DNA of 64,000 bases from Labia minor (lineage: Eukaryota; Arthropoda; Insecta; Dermaptera; Spongiphoridae). The translations under genes were made by a program, and so were the position numbers. Shown piece after piece: positions 12,401-27,000 of this stretch. Within the stretch, counting starts at the first letter, position 1. Each line of letters begins with the position of its first letter. Under the pieces are notes generated by a model, which was given only the letters and a program-made list of their open reading frames with translations, did no database searches and was not told the origin of the DNA. The DNA lies in assembly GCA_963082975.1 (NCBI GenBank), contig OY720345.1, forward strand, positions 7,094,491-7,158,490. The letters are read 5' to 3'.

Positions 12401-15400
12401 GATATTTGAAGAATTTCTTTCGAAAGTGTCTTGGAATTTGTATGAGCTTTTTCCGTAAACATCACCACATAAAAACGAAATGAGGGCAAAAGATGTGTGT
12501 GAGGGAGGGGAAAGAAATAGATGAATGATGATGAATGGCATTGCTAGACAAGAGCAGCAGTAGAGGCATCTGCTGCAATCTTACAATGACATTCCTACGG
12601 CTTCATAAATATTGAATTTATTTCTAATATACTAACACAAATCATATATGGAATACGTTACTTATTCACAGGATAACATTTCGAAAAGCAAATAATAAAT
12701 TCGCCTTTATTGTAATAATGAATTGAATTTCAAGATTTTTTTTTGTATTTCTCAATACTTTTTACCATCAATTGAGAAATTTTTAATAAATTATTACAAA
12801 TTTCATAGGAAAATTACTGTATCTATTATAAATATATATATAATATATATTCAGGTTTATTATTCTTTAGCTAATGGTTTAGCTAAATTTACAATCGATT
12901 CATTTTGATTTCTCCAGTTAATCACCATCCTAATTATTACATTTCCATTTATTCGAAAGAATGCAATGAATAGGATAAGGATTGAAAGATTTTTTTATTA
13001 TTTAAAATTAAAATTACATTTGTTGTTGAGCCACGTCACGTGTTGGCGCGTGATTTGCAGTGTTAAAAAATTAATTCCGGTACTTTCAGCGATTCAATCA
13101 AGCTGAAATTCTATATATAGCAGTTTTATACAATTTTTAATCATGTGAAAAACTATCAAACATATATCTTTATTAATACGGTCACTTTAGAGGAAAAAAA
13201 ATCAAAACGTTGTAGGTAATGACCCTCTTCCGATTGAGCTACATTTCTCAAAAGTTGATAGAAAACTACGAATTTTGAATAATGCCCGTATACCAAATTT
13301 CATTCTGGCGAGATAGTAAAAAAGTGATATGGAAAAATTCAATTTATCGGTAAATATAAAATTCTTATAAATCTCTTAAAATTATAACTCAAAGTCCATT
13401 TATCTTTATTCTTTTTCCTATTTACAGGTATTAAAACATTTTTGAAAAACATTTTGAAAGAATTAATCGGAGACATTTTAAAATTATAGGAATTAAAGAA
13501 AGAAGCATAAAATTCTAAAAGATGTCTTGTATATATAAAATAAAATAAATAATTTAGACAAAGGACTAAGTCACTAAATAATAAATAAATATAGAAAATA
13601 AGTCCCTAAAAAAGTGAGAATATGTTTTTAAAACAAAATTATTAAAATTATATTTTTTTAATACAATTCAATAAAGAATTTTTATAAAAATTTGTAAAAC
13701 AAATTGATTAAAATTTTAATTAATAATATTATTTTATTTAATTTTAAGTCTTAAAAAAGAATTTTATAAAAATTAAAAAAAAAACTATATTTAGAGTTAA
13801 ATTTTCACCTGTTAAAAATGTATACTATATTTATATAATATAACATAATCAATAAAAGAAAATCTTATCCATACAAAATAAATATAGATTCATAATACGT
13901 ATGTTTATTTAATAGATCTAATATTTACCTGATTTTGATAAAAATTTTATATCTTTAATCTTTTATATAAATATATGTGAATTTCATAAGGAATTATATC
14001 TATTTTGAATATATTTGCTTAATATTTTATAAATTTGAAGTAAAAATAAAAAAAAAATATTTCGGCGCTTCTTTATACTAGGCTTGATGAAGTTTGAGAT
14101 TCGGTCAATAGAGTGCAGTGCATTGAATTTTCATGAGAAATAAAATTATTTAAAGATAGAAAAAAAATCATTGATTTTTTTTTTTAAAAGATACCTAGTA
14201 TAAATGATTGAATAATATTATTATTTTTTAAATTTCTTTCACTATTCGAATTATGCTTTTGCAATATCATACTTTCTTGGTGCCATTATTAAATACAAAA
14301 ATTCTTGGCCATACGACCACATTCTTTTAACTTACCTATTTTTAATAATATATTTGCAAATAAATATTTATAAACTTGGAATGATTATATCAACTAATTA
14401 TTATCTGGGTTAAATGTAGTTAATTTTTTATTATATTATTAAACGAACGTTATTAAATTAAGTTTTTATTAAGAGATATCAATTAATTAAAGTTGATTGA
14501 ACATTGATTAAAGGTGTAATTTTAATAGAATATATAGAATTTAAGCAAAAATTTATAATTTTATATTTGATAAAATAAAACATAATATAAGATTTGCAAA
14601 CATTCCGAAAACTTATTTTTGGATGGTTGTTATTTTTTTTTATACCTATATAATATCTCTACCTAAATATTTAACCTTAAAATAAAAAATTGATTTTTTA
14701 TTATTTTATTGAATTCTTTATTAGGACAATTTTTTTTTTAAATAATATTTTAATTATAGAAAATTTATCTGAATATTGATACAACGGCCCATTTGGTGTT
14801 CTAATGGATCAATGTATTTTAATTAATTTTGTTTATAATCGTGGGTAGATATTAGTCAAAATTTAATCATATTGACTCACTCTTTCCCTCTTTTCTATCC
14901 TATCTCTTTCTGTCTCTCATTCTTTTATCTTTTGGTTGGTTTGTAGGGCTGACAATCCTTTTCTCAATGGACAGAGACGCCCAGTCTCAGAACCATTTAG
15001 TCGACAAAAAAAAACAACAACCTTTTATGAATTTATCAATAACACAGAGCTTTTTTCATTCATAATAGGCAGGTTAAAAACAAAAGAGCTATTAAGAAGA
15101 ATGAGGAAAAAAATAATAATGGTATTCAAAATGGGGGGATGAGAAAAAAATATTAAATTTAAAAAATTTAATTTCTACTGTCCATACAAAATTCTTTTTT
15201 TACTATCTCGCCAGAGATAGTATGCGATCACGAAAATTTTCGATGTTGAGATTTTGATGTTTTTATACGTTTTGAAGGTTCCTGAATCATTTTCACTAAG
15301 GTTGAGAAAAATGTCTATGTGTGTATGTAGACAAGATTACTCAAAAACGGTTTGAGCTAGAATCATGAAATTTGGTATACGGGCATTATTCAAAATTCGT

Positions 15401-18400
15401 AGTTTTCTATCAACTTTTGAGAAATGTAGCTCAACTGGAAAAAGGTCATTACCTACATCGTTTTGATTTTTTTCCTCTAGAGTGACCGTATTAATAAATA
15501 TATATGTTTGATAATTTTTCACACGATTAAAAATTGTATAAAACTGCTATATATAGAATTTCAGCTTGATTGAATCGCTGAAAGTACCAGAATTAATTTT
15601 TTAACACTGCAAATCTCACGCGTCAATACGTGACGTGGTGCCATCAACAAAGAACCAAACATGCGCTGGTTTAATAAATATTATCTATTAATCTTAATTT
15701 ATAATTTATAATTTTTTAAATTCTATTTAAATATAATATATTATGTTATTTATTCCAATTCAAATTGCGAGATATTCGAGTGGAGACACTCCAGCTAATT
15801 TAATTAACATTATAATTCGTTAATGAGTTTTGTAACGGAGAAGTTGTTGCTACTTGTAGAGATTTCGGCATATGATTTTGGTGCAGTCCCCAGCAATCAA
15901 ATTTCATCTGAGCATGTAAATGAACCGACTGTTTGGTTAAAGAGAAAGACATTATTTAGTTGGTAGTACGTACTCGTTCAACAAACACACCTAAAATTTA
16001 TTTCCTGTACATGTGTATGACAGACATTACCTAGGTACGAGTTCTATCTATTTACATCATTTACAGTTCATTCAACACCTTAGAATAGGAGAAAAATATT
16101 GATTAATCTCATATAAAAACTAACAACTGGATATCTATATCTATACTCAATAAAATTTGTGCAAACGTTATGTAAAATTTTTATTGAAATCCAACTATAC
16201 TACTAGCTTCAAGTTTTTTATTAAATGATTCTTCATGAAATTTGAATATTGAAATTTTTTTTAAATAACTATTAGCAAATAATAAACAAATGTTTTTATT
16301 TTTTGTTATTAAAATTGAAACTTTCACAACCTATCAAGCAACTGATCGAATATTTATTTCCTGATGGTAAAACATTTACAATTACACATATAAGAACATG
16401 GTATGTCTCATCCAAATATCCACAGATGATGTTTCTCACAATTTAATAGTTTATAAATGGAATAATAGGAAACGATACCTTTTGAACAATCCTCGCTTTT
16501 AAATATTATATAAAAGCCCTAATCACTGTATGGATGTAACTGTAACCGTTATTGTGGGAATTGAAACTTGTGCCCGTCGGGCCAAAGTGACTCGACATTC
16601 CGACACCCCACTCATTCCCTAGCAGGGTCCTGAACGGATATATATATATAAGGGGAGTCTCGCAGCCAAGAACACATCAGTCGCATCAGTCATCCGGGGA
16701 AAAATCGATCCCCCACTCCAATTATTCCCTAGCAGGATCCTTGGCGGATATATAAGAGAGCTTCGCAGCCAAGAGATCATTCGGCCGCAGCAGTCACTAA
16801 GAAGGTATGAGTCGCAATAGTCACATTAGTCGCATCGAGAACAATCCCAATCACACCAGTCGCATCACTCTCACCCTTTGATTCGCCTGCACCATCCGGG
16901 AACTGCCTAGACAAACCTAGACACTAACCAACACGAGCTAACACTTTACAACCAGCGAGCAGTGTCATCATCATCATCGAGCCACTAAATTTCCCACAAT
17001 ATTTGCCCATTTTCATACATAACATAACATAACAACGGAAAGCCACAATTCCAAAAAAAGACGCTTGAATAGAGAAAAACAACAGAGATGGCTAGAACGT
17101 CAAAACGAAGAAAATATACTAAGCCTAAGACAAGAAGATGTAGACAGGCATGTCCGTCAAAGAGCAAGGGAAACCCCTAAGTAGACGCAAGAACGAAGAA
17201 GAAATAGAAATGCGCAATCATAGGTTCGCAGTGTAGCTGCTGAATTATCTAATTATCTCATTCGATTATCACAACAACAATTAATAGAAGAATTAGATTA
17301 ATAGAATTAATAGAAGATAGAAAATAGAATTAGAAGTTTCGCCGAGCGCCCGGAAGATAAAAAGTTTAACAGTTGTTACCACAAAGGTAAAGTCAAGTTA
17401 CCTAAACCGACAAATGTAAATGGCATGATTTTGGAATATCCAGCGTTTTTACGCAATTTATTGTAAAGTGCATTGAATAGAAATTATACAAATTTTAGAG
17501 AAAATATTAGAGCTTATTACAGTTGTGTTTCATGGGTGCAAAAGAGGTTGAGTCCCAAGGGAATGGTCCTTACGTTTTCAAAGTACATGGTCAAGTATAT
17601 CACAGAACTAAACACATTGAAACCCACAATTCAAAAAAATACGCCTAATGAGGGCCATACACTATGCGATTGCCTGCAGGCCGTCGCCTCAACAGGCGAT
17701 CGTAAAACCAATATCGCCGAGTTCCATACACTAACAGTCAACAGCCTTCAGGCGGCCGTACTGAACTGCAGATGATAGCCTGATGATAGCACACACTACA
17801 GTCCGGTACCTGCAGGCGGACTGTCGGTCAATGAAACAGGACTGACTGGGGATCTCCTGCTGGTGAATGATCTCACGAAAATTATCTCACGCAAAACTGA
17901 TGGAAACGGTGACAACAGATCGTTTGCCTGCAGGCTAACTGACAGTGTGTGGTGGGGTGCACATGAGATCATTATCCGACAGGTCGCTGCCTGTCGCGAA
18001 TCTCTCATCCTATCCCCGCCTGCCCGGCGACCACACACCTTCAGTCCGGGCGAACTGCAGTCCATTATCTTCAGATCAACTGATAAATGTGTGGGCAATC
18101 CCGATCTACGGCCTTACGATTATCTTCAGTTAAACTGACAGTGTATGGGGCGCTTAACTCTGGATTCCACACAGGAAACAGCCGAAAGATTAACGCACCC
18201 AACAAATGTCCATCTTAAACATGAAGTTATCGATAAAATAGATGTTTTTTAATTTCTTAATATCCAGGACCAGAACTACTAACATATTTAAAATAATTAA
18301 ATAAAACTTGCACAACGCAGATTACTAAAAAATGATCATTGGTAAACGAAAAATAATTGCTGCAAACCACTATAAATTCAGTTTAAACTGAAATTGCAAA

Positions 18401-21400
18401 CGCCGTTTGCAACGAATTCGTCTAATTATATTATAATATTATAAATATTAATATTTTTTTTTTGTTTTTCTTATTTATTGTTATTTCTTGAAATAAAATA
18501 ATGCCTAATTCAATTAAATAGATCAGAGGTTGCCAAAGTGGTGGTCCGCGAGAAAATTTCGCTGGTCCGTAGAAAAATATGGAATATACTTACTCATCAT
18601 GTTAAGTTATGTTTTAAGATGCATTAAAACATGATTCAATTCATAACAATACGTGATAAGTTATAAAAACTCAATGTTTATGTGTTCTTTGATCACAATT
18701 TTTATTTATAAATATATATATTTAACACTTAAAAAATCCTATTAGTGGTCCGCGGGATTTAAATTATGAATTAACTGGTCCGTGAGGTCAAAAAGTTTGG
18801 CGACCGCTGAAATAGATTACAATAAAATAATCTAATATATTTTCTTAAATTTTATCAATATGAAAGAATTTATGTAAAAATGAGATTTTCCAAAATGTTT
18901 ATTTAATAAAAATTCATATGAAGACCTTAGAGCGAAACAGTGGTAAGCCACAAAATCAAAAAGTTGAGATATTGCAGTTTAAAGTTTAAAGAAAAGATAT
19001 AAAACATTGGGTTTACTGCATATATTTCAAATTTGCTCAATATGTAATATCAGTAAAGGGAAAAAGTCAGCAACTATTATTTCTTTAAATAAAACATTTT
19101 TTCTACAAAAATTAGAATTTATTTTGAAAAAAATGTGGCTTACCATGTTTTTGCTAAAACTAAACTAAACGGATGATAAAAATAACTAAGATAATATAAT
19201 ACATCTATAACACATCTAAAATTTCAACATCTTTATCTACTATATTTTTTTTCATAAAAAAAAAATAGAATTTACATAAAATGTAGCTTCACGTGTTTTT
19301 GCTTTATCTAAATTAAAACAAAATAAAGAAAAGAATGCAATACTTATTAATCATCTAAAATTTCAACCTCATCATCTACATCATCAACAGTTACATTTAA
19401 TTGAGTGTAAAATGATTGATAGGCTGGAGGTATATAAGGCAATAATGTTTGTACATTTTTAATTTTCTTTTCTGCTATTTTTAATGGCTCGTTGTATTTA
19501 AGTTTAATATCTGACAAGGTTATCATTACAGGTCTACCTTGTTTTAAGACATTAATTTTCCTGTATTCTCCATTAACTGTGTTTTTAACACAAAATGATC
19601 CAATATTCTCTGATTTAAAGCAAAAGCTATACGTTCCTGAAAATTCCAAGTTTGTCTTATCAGAAAAGCGTGCTTTTTTGTTTATATTCGCCAACAGAGG
19701 CTCATAAGAATAAGTCTTTTTGACTCATTTTTGTTACTATAAATGGGTTTTTTCGGTTTGATTTTTGAATGACATCTAGCCAACCTTCTGGTGAATATAT
19801 TTGCTCGTTGTTGGGCAATAACATCTTAAGCCACATGGCATACAATACTTTTGCATAAATTATTTACAAAATATTTTTACATAAAAACGTGGTATAAGCC
19901 AAAAAAATAAAAAACAATAACCTATCTCAGAAGAATCTGTCGACATATTATCGTTATTTGGTACAAAGTCTTTGTCGACACAACTGTCATCACTCTCCTC
20001 AAAAAACTCAGGACTAGAACGGTTATTTTCAGGAATAATTGCTCTTGAACGAAGACATAAACCAGAAGTCGACGCCATATTGATGTGGCTTACCATGCTC
20101 TTCACGTAAGAAAATGAAGTAATTTTGCCAACACCAACAACATGATTTAGCGATAGCAGCGGTATTTATTACGAAACAGTCAAAATAACTTTTTTAGTGG
20201 TTTAATATTGTTCCCGCCATATGATAAATGCAATAAAACAATTTTCGGCAAAAGTGTGGCTTACCACTGTTTCGCTCTAAGGTCTTCATATATATATATA
20301 AGGCGCCATTGGATGTGTGGGTAGCGAACCTGCCTCACATTCACATGGACCTGGGTTGAAGTCCCGGGCCTGGCAGGGGAATTTCCCTAGCTGGGGTCTA
20401 TGGGACGGAGCCAGCATCCGGGAACAACATTGGGGAAAAGCTACTTGATAGCGTCTCCGATCAAGAAAATCAAGGTAAAGGTTGAGAGGACCCGTTCTAC
20501 TGATCATAGGCCACCTCATTGATATAACCGGCTTGATAGGCCTTGTCCTTGTGTAGGACGTACAAAAGTCAGAGGTTTTTTTATACATATATATATATAA
20601 TAATTATAATAATAATTTTAAAAAATATAATTAGAAAATAGAAATCAATTAAAAGCAAAATTTAAAAACAAACTTAATATTTTTTTATCATCAAACTAAA
20701 TGAATATATATTGGGTGTCTCAAAAAAATGTACTAACACGGTTCACGTTATCAGCGTTGTCTGGACAATAACGGTCATCAATTTGAGCATTTGCGAACAT
20801 GATTTTTTTAAAACTTTTGTGGTTATTTTGATAATTATTAAGAGAATTTTTATTAAAAGACCACATTATTTGTATAAAATTATTTATTAAATTAAAATAA
20901 TTGTACAACGTTTCAACTGCTTATTCTGCAGTCGTTTTCAAGTAACCGTACGCTTGCTCCGATTCAACTACACTTCATCAGTCCGCTTGAATCGGAGCAA
21001 GCGTACGGTTACTTGAAAACGCTTGCTCCGATTCAACTACACTTCATCAGTCCGCTTGAATCGGAGCAAGCGTACGGTTACTTGAAAACGACTGCAGAAT
21101 AAGCATACGCTTGCTCCGATTCAAGCGGACTGATGAAGTGTAGTTGAATCGGAGCAAGCGTACGGTTACTTGAAAACGACTGCAGAATAAGCAGTTGAAA
21201 CGTTGTACAATTATTTTAATTTAATAAATAATTTTATACAAATAATGTGGTCTTTTAATAAAAATTCTCTTAATAATGATTTTTTTATTCTTTAATTAGA
21301 TCTTTTTTCTGTAATCCAAGCCTTTAAATTTCTCTTTATGTTCATAAATAATGTTTTTATAGTCATTCAAAGTGTTAGTATATTTTTTTGAGACACTCTA

Positions 21401-24025
21401 GATTCATAATGACTGGAATTTTTCAATAAAAAAATAAAGTTCCATCCCTTTCTTTGATGAATTAGATGTTGTATTGTTATAGAAGAGTATAATTATTTAT
21501 TTGTTTATTTATTTGATAGCCCTTTAGCCTTACAAAGAAATTTAAGGTTTTTTACCATTAAATCCTTGAAAAGTGGATTATATTTGGATTTCACTACACG
21601 ATTGTAGTCCAGTTGAAGCTTCATCTTTTACCAATCCAACATTATTAATTGTGACTATTTTTTTAGTTATCTGTCCATACAGTCTCCTAATATAGCCCTC
21701 AGCCAGTGTATATTTTTTATTGAATTACTAATTTATATTTATTTATTCATTGTTCTTTTATTAATTAATTTTTAGATAGTTTTATAATTTTTAATATTTA
21801 TTTCACTAAAATATTATTTAATATTTATTAATATTATTTATTATTATTGAGGACCCCAAGTTCCATTCATTTTAATCAGATTGATGCAATTATGTAACAT
21901 TTAATAATTATAATAAATAATTAAAGACTTAAAGGGTCGAGCGATAGCTCGGTGTTCCTGGTACTATATATATACATATATACATATATATAATATATGT
22001 TATAATTAGATAGCTTCAGCTTTATATTTTTCAAAGTAAAAATAGCTTATAGATTGTTTCGACCAAGGATGACTACTGATAATAATATAAATTCTGAAAT
22101 TATATATTGACACATGTCTATGTTTTAATTTAATATTATTTATATATTATTTATAATTTAATCTAAAAAACATTATAATTTATTTAATATTATTAGATCA
22201 AATTTATTCAACAATTTATTTGAAATTCCTTCCTTTATATGTTGCTTACTTCATGAATATTTTTTTTTTTGTGTGTGGGGGGGAATGATAAATATATTTC
22301 GTAATTTGGCTCTAAAATATTATTAAAATAAATATTTTTAATTTTATTTCGAAATTAAATAAAAATTTTTAAAATATTTTAAATATAAAAAAAAATATTA
22401 ATACAATATCAATTAAAAAAGAATGGCATGAGGCAAATTTCAATATGGATGACGTAATTTGGGACGTCATATAAATTGACTAATTTAAATTAAGAAAAAA
22501 CTATCAAAGAATATTTTTTAGGAGTCTGAAACCAATACTGATCGTTTTTTCTTTATAAATATTATCTATTGTGTGAATTGTAAAAAAATCTTTAGCAGGA
22601 TAAAATATCTCAAAAATATACAAATATATATATATTTATTTAAAAACTCAGCGTCTTTTATAGAAATAAACTGGCCCACTAAATCACCTGGGTAGAAAGA
22701 TTTTGATAGTTAATTGGTTCGGTTCACGATGACGGTGCGCTCCTTATATTAATATCCCTGGGAGGCTGTGCCCCTTTGGGCCCCTTGGTGGTCGGCTTGG
22801 GGCAGACTGCCCTCTGGCCTGTAATTAAACTGTTTTTGCCTCTTGGCGGTCTCGAGGTCGTCCCTATATTCCTTCCCTCTCCCACATAATCTCTCTCTCT
22901 CTTTCTTTCTTTTACTTCTTCTTCTAGCCAGTTCTCACGAAACACGTTGTTCGTCCTCCAAGCAATTCTTATTCATAAATTCTCCCGAGAAAATTCATTA
23001 ACTACCCTCAATTTGATTTGAGCTTAAACGTTTCCGGTTACCCTTAGGCATATATAAGTAATAGGCATTTAACCTAAGTATCGTTTCCATCCCTTTAGGG
23101 TTAAACATTAAAAAAAAAATACAAAAACATAAAAAAATTAAGCAAAAATCTTAAAAAAAAAAGAAAACATTTTTTAGATTGTCCAATTATTTTCAGATTC
23201 ACCAAAAAATCAATTTCCGAAATGCCCTAATTTTTTTTAATGAAAGTTTTATAAATGTTTGACTCTCAATTTTCATTCATTTCATTAAAATTGAGTCTTC
23301 CTTTCCCTTAAGGGCAAAAATAAATTTTTTAATTTGCTGTTTGTTGAATTGCCTTCTGTTTTTACAGCCTCAGTTAACTAATCGATTTAAAAAAATTTTT
23401 TCCTGAATAACGGCTTTAAATTTATTGATCGGTTTCTTTTCACATTTTAAAACAAAACAAAATCTTGTGCGAAGATCACATTATTTTATTTTACGAAATC
23501 TGAATAAATATATATATATATATATATTTATTTAATAAACAAAATTAGCTGGTGTGTCTCCACTCGACTATCTCGCAAATTTGAATTGGATTAATTAACA
23601 TTTATTATATTTAAATTATATTTAATTAATTATAAATTAAAATTAATAAATAATATCTATTAAATCAGCGCATGTTTGGTTCTTTGTTGATGGCACCACG
23701 TCACGTGTTGGTGCGTGAGATTTGCAGTGTTAAAAAATGAATTCCGGTACTTTCAGCTATTCAATCAAGCTGAAATTTTATATATAGCAGTTTTATACAA
23801 TTTTTAATCATGTGAAAAATTTTTCAAACCTATATCTTTATTTTTACGGTCACTTTATAGAAAAAAAATCAAAACATTGTTGGTAATGACCCTCTTCCGG
23901 TTGAGCTACATTTCTCAAAAGTTGATAGAAAACTACAAATTTTGAATAATTCCCATATACCAAATTTCATTATCTAGCTCAAACCGTTTTTGCGAAATCT
24001 TGTCTACATACACATACACATACAT

Positions 24026-24056
<31 letters not shown>

Positions 24057-27000
24057 GACATTTTTCTCAACCTTAGTAAAAATGATTAAGGAATCTTCAA
24101 AACATATAAAAACATCAAAATCTCAACATCGAAAATTTTCGAGCGGCTAAATAGTAAAAATTAAATAAAAAATTAGTTTAAAAAAACATTACTTACGTTT
24201 TATTTATTAATTTAAATATAGATATATTTAACTTAATATTTTAGAAATTAAAAAAATAAAAATAAAAATTAAATTCTATTAATTAAGTAGAAAATTAAAA
24301 TAATGATAGTTATAGAAAACGAATATCAACTAATCAACTCTCATTTAGTTTGTTTCAAATATTATAATGATTAATTGAGAATCTCCACTTAAAAGGTAAA
24401 TTTAGTTTGTTTTTTTTTTTTTTTAAGAACTCTTGGGAAATAAGATTTTTATTTTTATATTTTTTTATTTGGGATTTTTTTAAATCCCTGAAATTATCCC
24501 TTGAATCTTCTTTAATTTGATTCGTATTTGTATGTGTTTTTTTTCTATCCTTTTCTCTCTGCTAGTCTGTTGATGTTGTTGTTCCGGAGGCTCGCGTGTT
24601 GGATGCTAATGGCCGTGGGCTTCGCCCCCGGGCCCTTGCCCCTTTCCTTCTCCCTCTTCCCCCCAGACTCTTTCCACTTTTAATCTGTATCTGTTTCTCT
24701 GGACGAAGACGCCCTGGCCTCAAGTTAATTGCTGCTGCGTGCAGAGCGTGCCGTGAGCAAAGAGAGGGCCTTAAGCCCTCGGGGCCCGGGTTCCCAGCGG
24801 CCATCGCACATCGACAGCCACAGGGTGTCCCACCACCTGGCCTCCAGCGCACACGATTTAACAAAAAATTATACTACACTCTCTTCAGGCATATACATTT
24901 AAGAAAATCAGAACGTCTATCACCTGCTCAAGAAATTTCTACTATTAGAAAAATTGAAACAACAACAATTCAACATATGCTTACATATTTTTAAAAATAT
25001 CATTTATTGTTTGTGGTAATATATTATCAAAATTATTAAAATTTAAAATTCTCTTAAAAAATTGTCCTCGGAAATCATCTCTCCTTTTCTATAATCCTAC
25101 TCTCAGTTAAAACTTAACGTATTAATAAATTAAATTTATAATTATATAATAATTCGATACAACCTGGTCTAAAAATTGATTTAACAAATAGGTATAGTAT
25201 ATAGGGGTATTTACATTTAGATAAGATAGTATAAAATTCTTCAATAAACTCTGACTTTGTATCAAGGTTCTATCAATGAGATGTCCTATGATCAGTAGAA
25301 CGGGTCCTTTCAACCTTTACCTTGATTTTTTTGATCGGAGGCGCTATCAAGTAGCTTTTCCCTAATGTTGTTCCCGGAGGCTGGGTTGACTCCGTCCCAT
25401 AGACCCCCGCTAGGGAAATTCCCTTGCCAAGCCCGGGACTTGAACCCGGACCATGTGAATGTGAGGCAGGTTCGCTACCCGCATACCCAATGGCGCCTTC
25501 TAAAATTTTTCAATTATGTTTATCATATGGTTTTTTGAAAATTAATATTTACAACTCCCTTTTTACTTAAAAGTTAAAATTAAATAATTCATTATGTTTT
25601 TTAATTAATTAGTATTTCCTAGAACAAATTTTTGATAGACAATTGGATTATATATAAATTTAATTTGATAGTAATATATATAAAATAAATATTTATAACT
25701 AATTTTGAGAATATTACGTATGCAGTTATGTAGTTTAACAAACGAAATTCTATAATCATTCTTACCTTGACATAACTCATTTTTCTTTGAATTATAAAAA
25801 TATATTATATTCATTAGAATATATATAATTATTATTATAGTTTTATTAATAAAAACAATTGTATATATTTAAAATCAATTGTAATGTAAATGTTTTTCTT
25901 TTGTTTTGTTTTTTAATTTTTAATACTTTTAGTGATTTGTGTTTTTAAAGAAATTGTTGATTTTGGGTGTGTCCATTTATTCATTTTCCATTAAAAACTA
26001 GATTACCTTGCTTCTTACTAATCACTAATTCATTTTAAAAAATTAACTTTTTTTTAATATATAAGTAGTATAAAATTTAATCATATTTTATTATTACTAC
26101 ATATCTTAATACTTTTAGTTATTAATTTTATCTTTTGTCTTTTAATTTTTTTTAGAGATAAATAATAAATATTAATTTAAATATTTTATTCAATTTTTAC
26201 AAACTAGACTTTAATAAATTATATATATTATTATAGACTTTCAAGAAAGTAAGATTTAGAAATAAATTAGATACTTTTACAAAAAAAAAATAATAATTTG
26301 CTTAACATTTGTTTTTCTTTCATTTTTAATATTCCAAACTTTAAGTTATTAATATATTTTTACTTTTTAATCGAAAAAAATTCTTAGTTTTTTGAGAGCA
26401 AAGTTATTATAATGCGATTCAATTCCAGGATACGTTTTTCACAGATCTCCACGTTTCAATCTAGTCTGATTCCAAAGTTGACTTTCCAGTAGACGTATGT
26501 GTCTGTTTCTTTGTCTCCATCTCCCCGTACATATATTTAATTGTATTTTTTTTTTCTTATTTACCCTTTAGGCGGATAAAAGTACAATTTGATTTTTTTA
26601 AATGAAAAACTTGTATTTTTTTCTTTTTACCAACCAACATTACAAATTTTTATTTGTTTTACAATTAATAAATAAATTTTCTAAAAACAGTTCAAATTAT
26701 TGTGGTGTAAAAAATTATATAATAACTATAATATTTATATTTGATAATTCTAAAATAGATTTACATTTGTTATATTTCCTAATGAGATTATGAATAAGAT
26801 ATGTAAGTATACTTGAATCGTATTGCAATGTTTTAATTTTTTTTTTATACATGTTAATTTTTATTAACATCTGTTTGATTGATTAATTAGTTCGATTAAT
26901 AATAATTAATAAAAAAAAATTTTTTTTTAAACATTAGACTAAATAGTTTAAAAAATCTTATGATACCTAACTTCATGTAATCCTAGAAAATATGATAATT

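Larger units (their letters stand above)
18919..20288 (-). mobile_element. 1.37 kb TA-flanked transposon of unrecognised family
   Basis: The terminal inverted repeat is about 34 bp: TGAAGACCTTAGAGCGAAAC then AGTGGTAAGCCACA, inverted at the right end. Both sides have TA. The motif GTGGCTTACCA recurs inside near 19134 and 20086, with a weaker form near 19277, like internal transposase-binding sites. Two minus-strand ORFs lie inside (separate entries). I do not recognise a catalytic triad, so it may be an internally deleted copy. Confidence 0.8.

Noticed and set aside
17863-18138. ORFs on both strands at 17.8-18.1 kb
   Set aside because: They arise from the palindromic interior of a TIR element; opposite strands read alike because the repeats are inverted.
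20950-21160. Three regularly spaced repeats resembling a short CRISPR array
   Set aside because: The repeats are hairpin modules inside a eukaryotic foldback element, and the spacing text is part of the same inverted repeat.
24596-24994. 132-codon plus-strand ORF, the longest in several kb
   Set aside because: It overlaps an equally open frame on the other strand, is driven by GC composition, shows no domain and runs into AT-rich noise.
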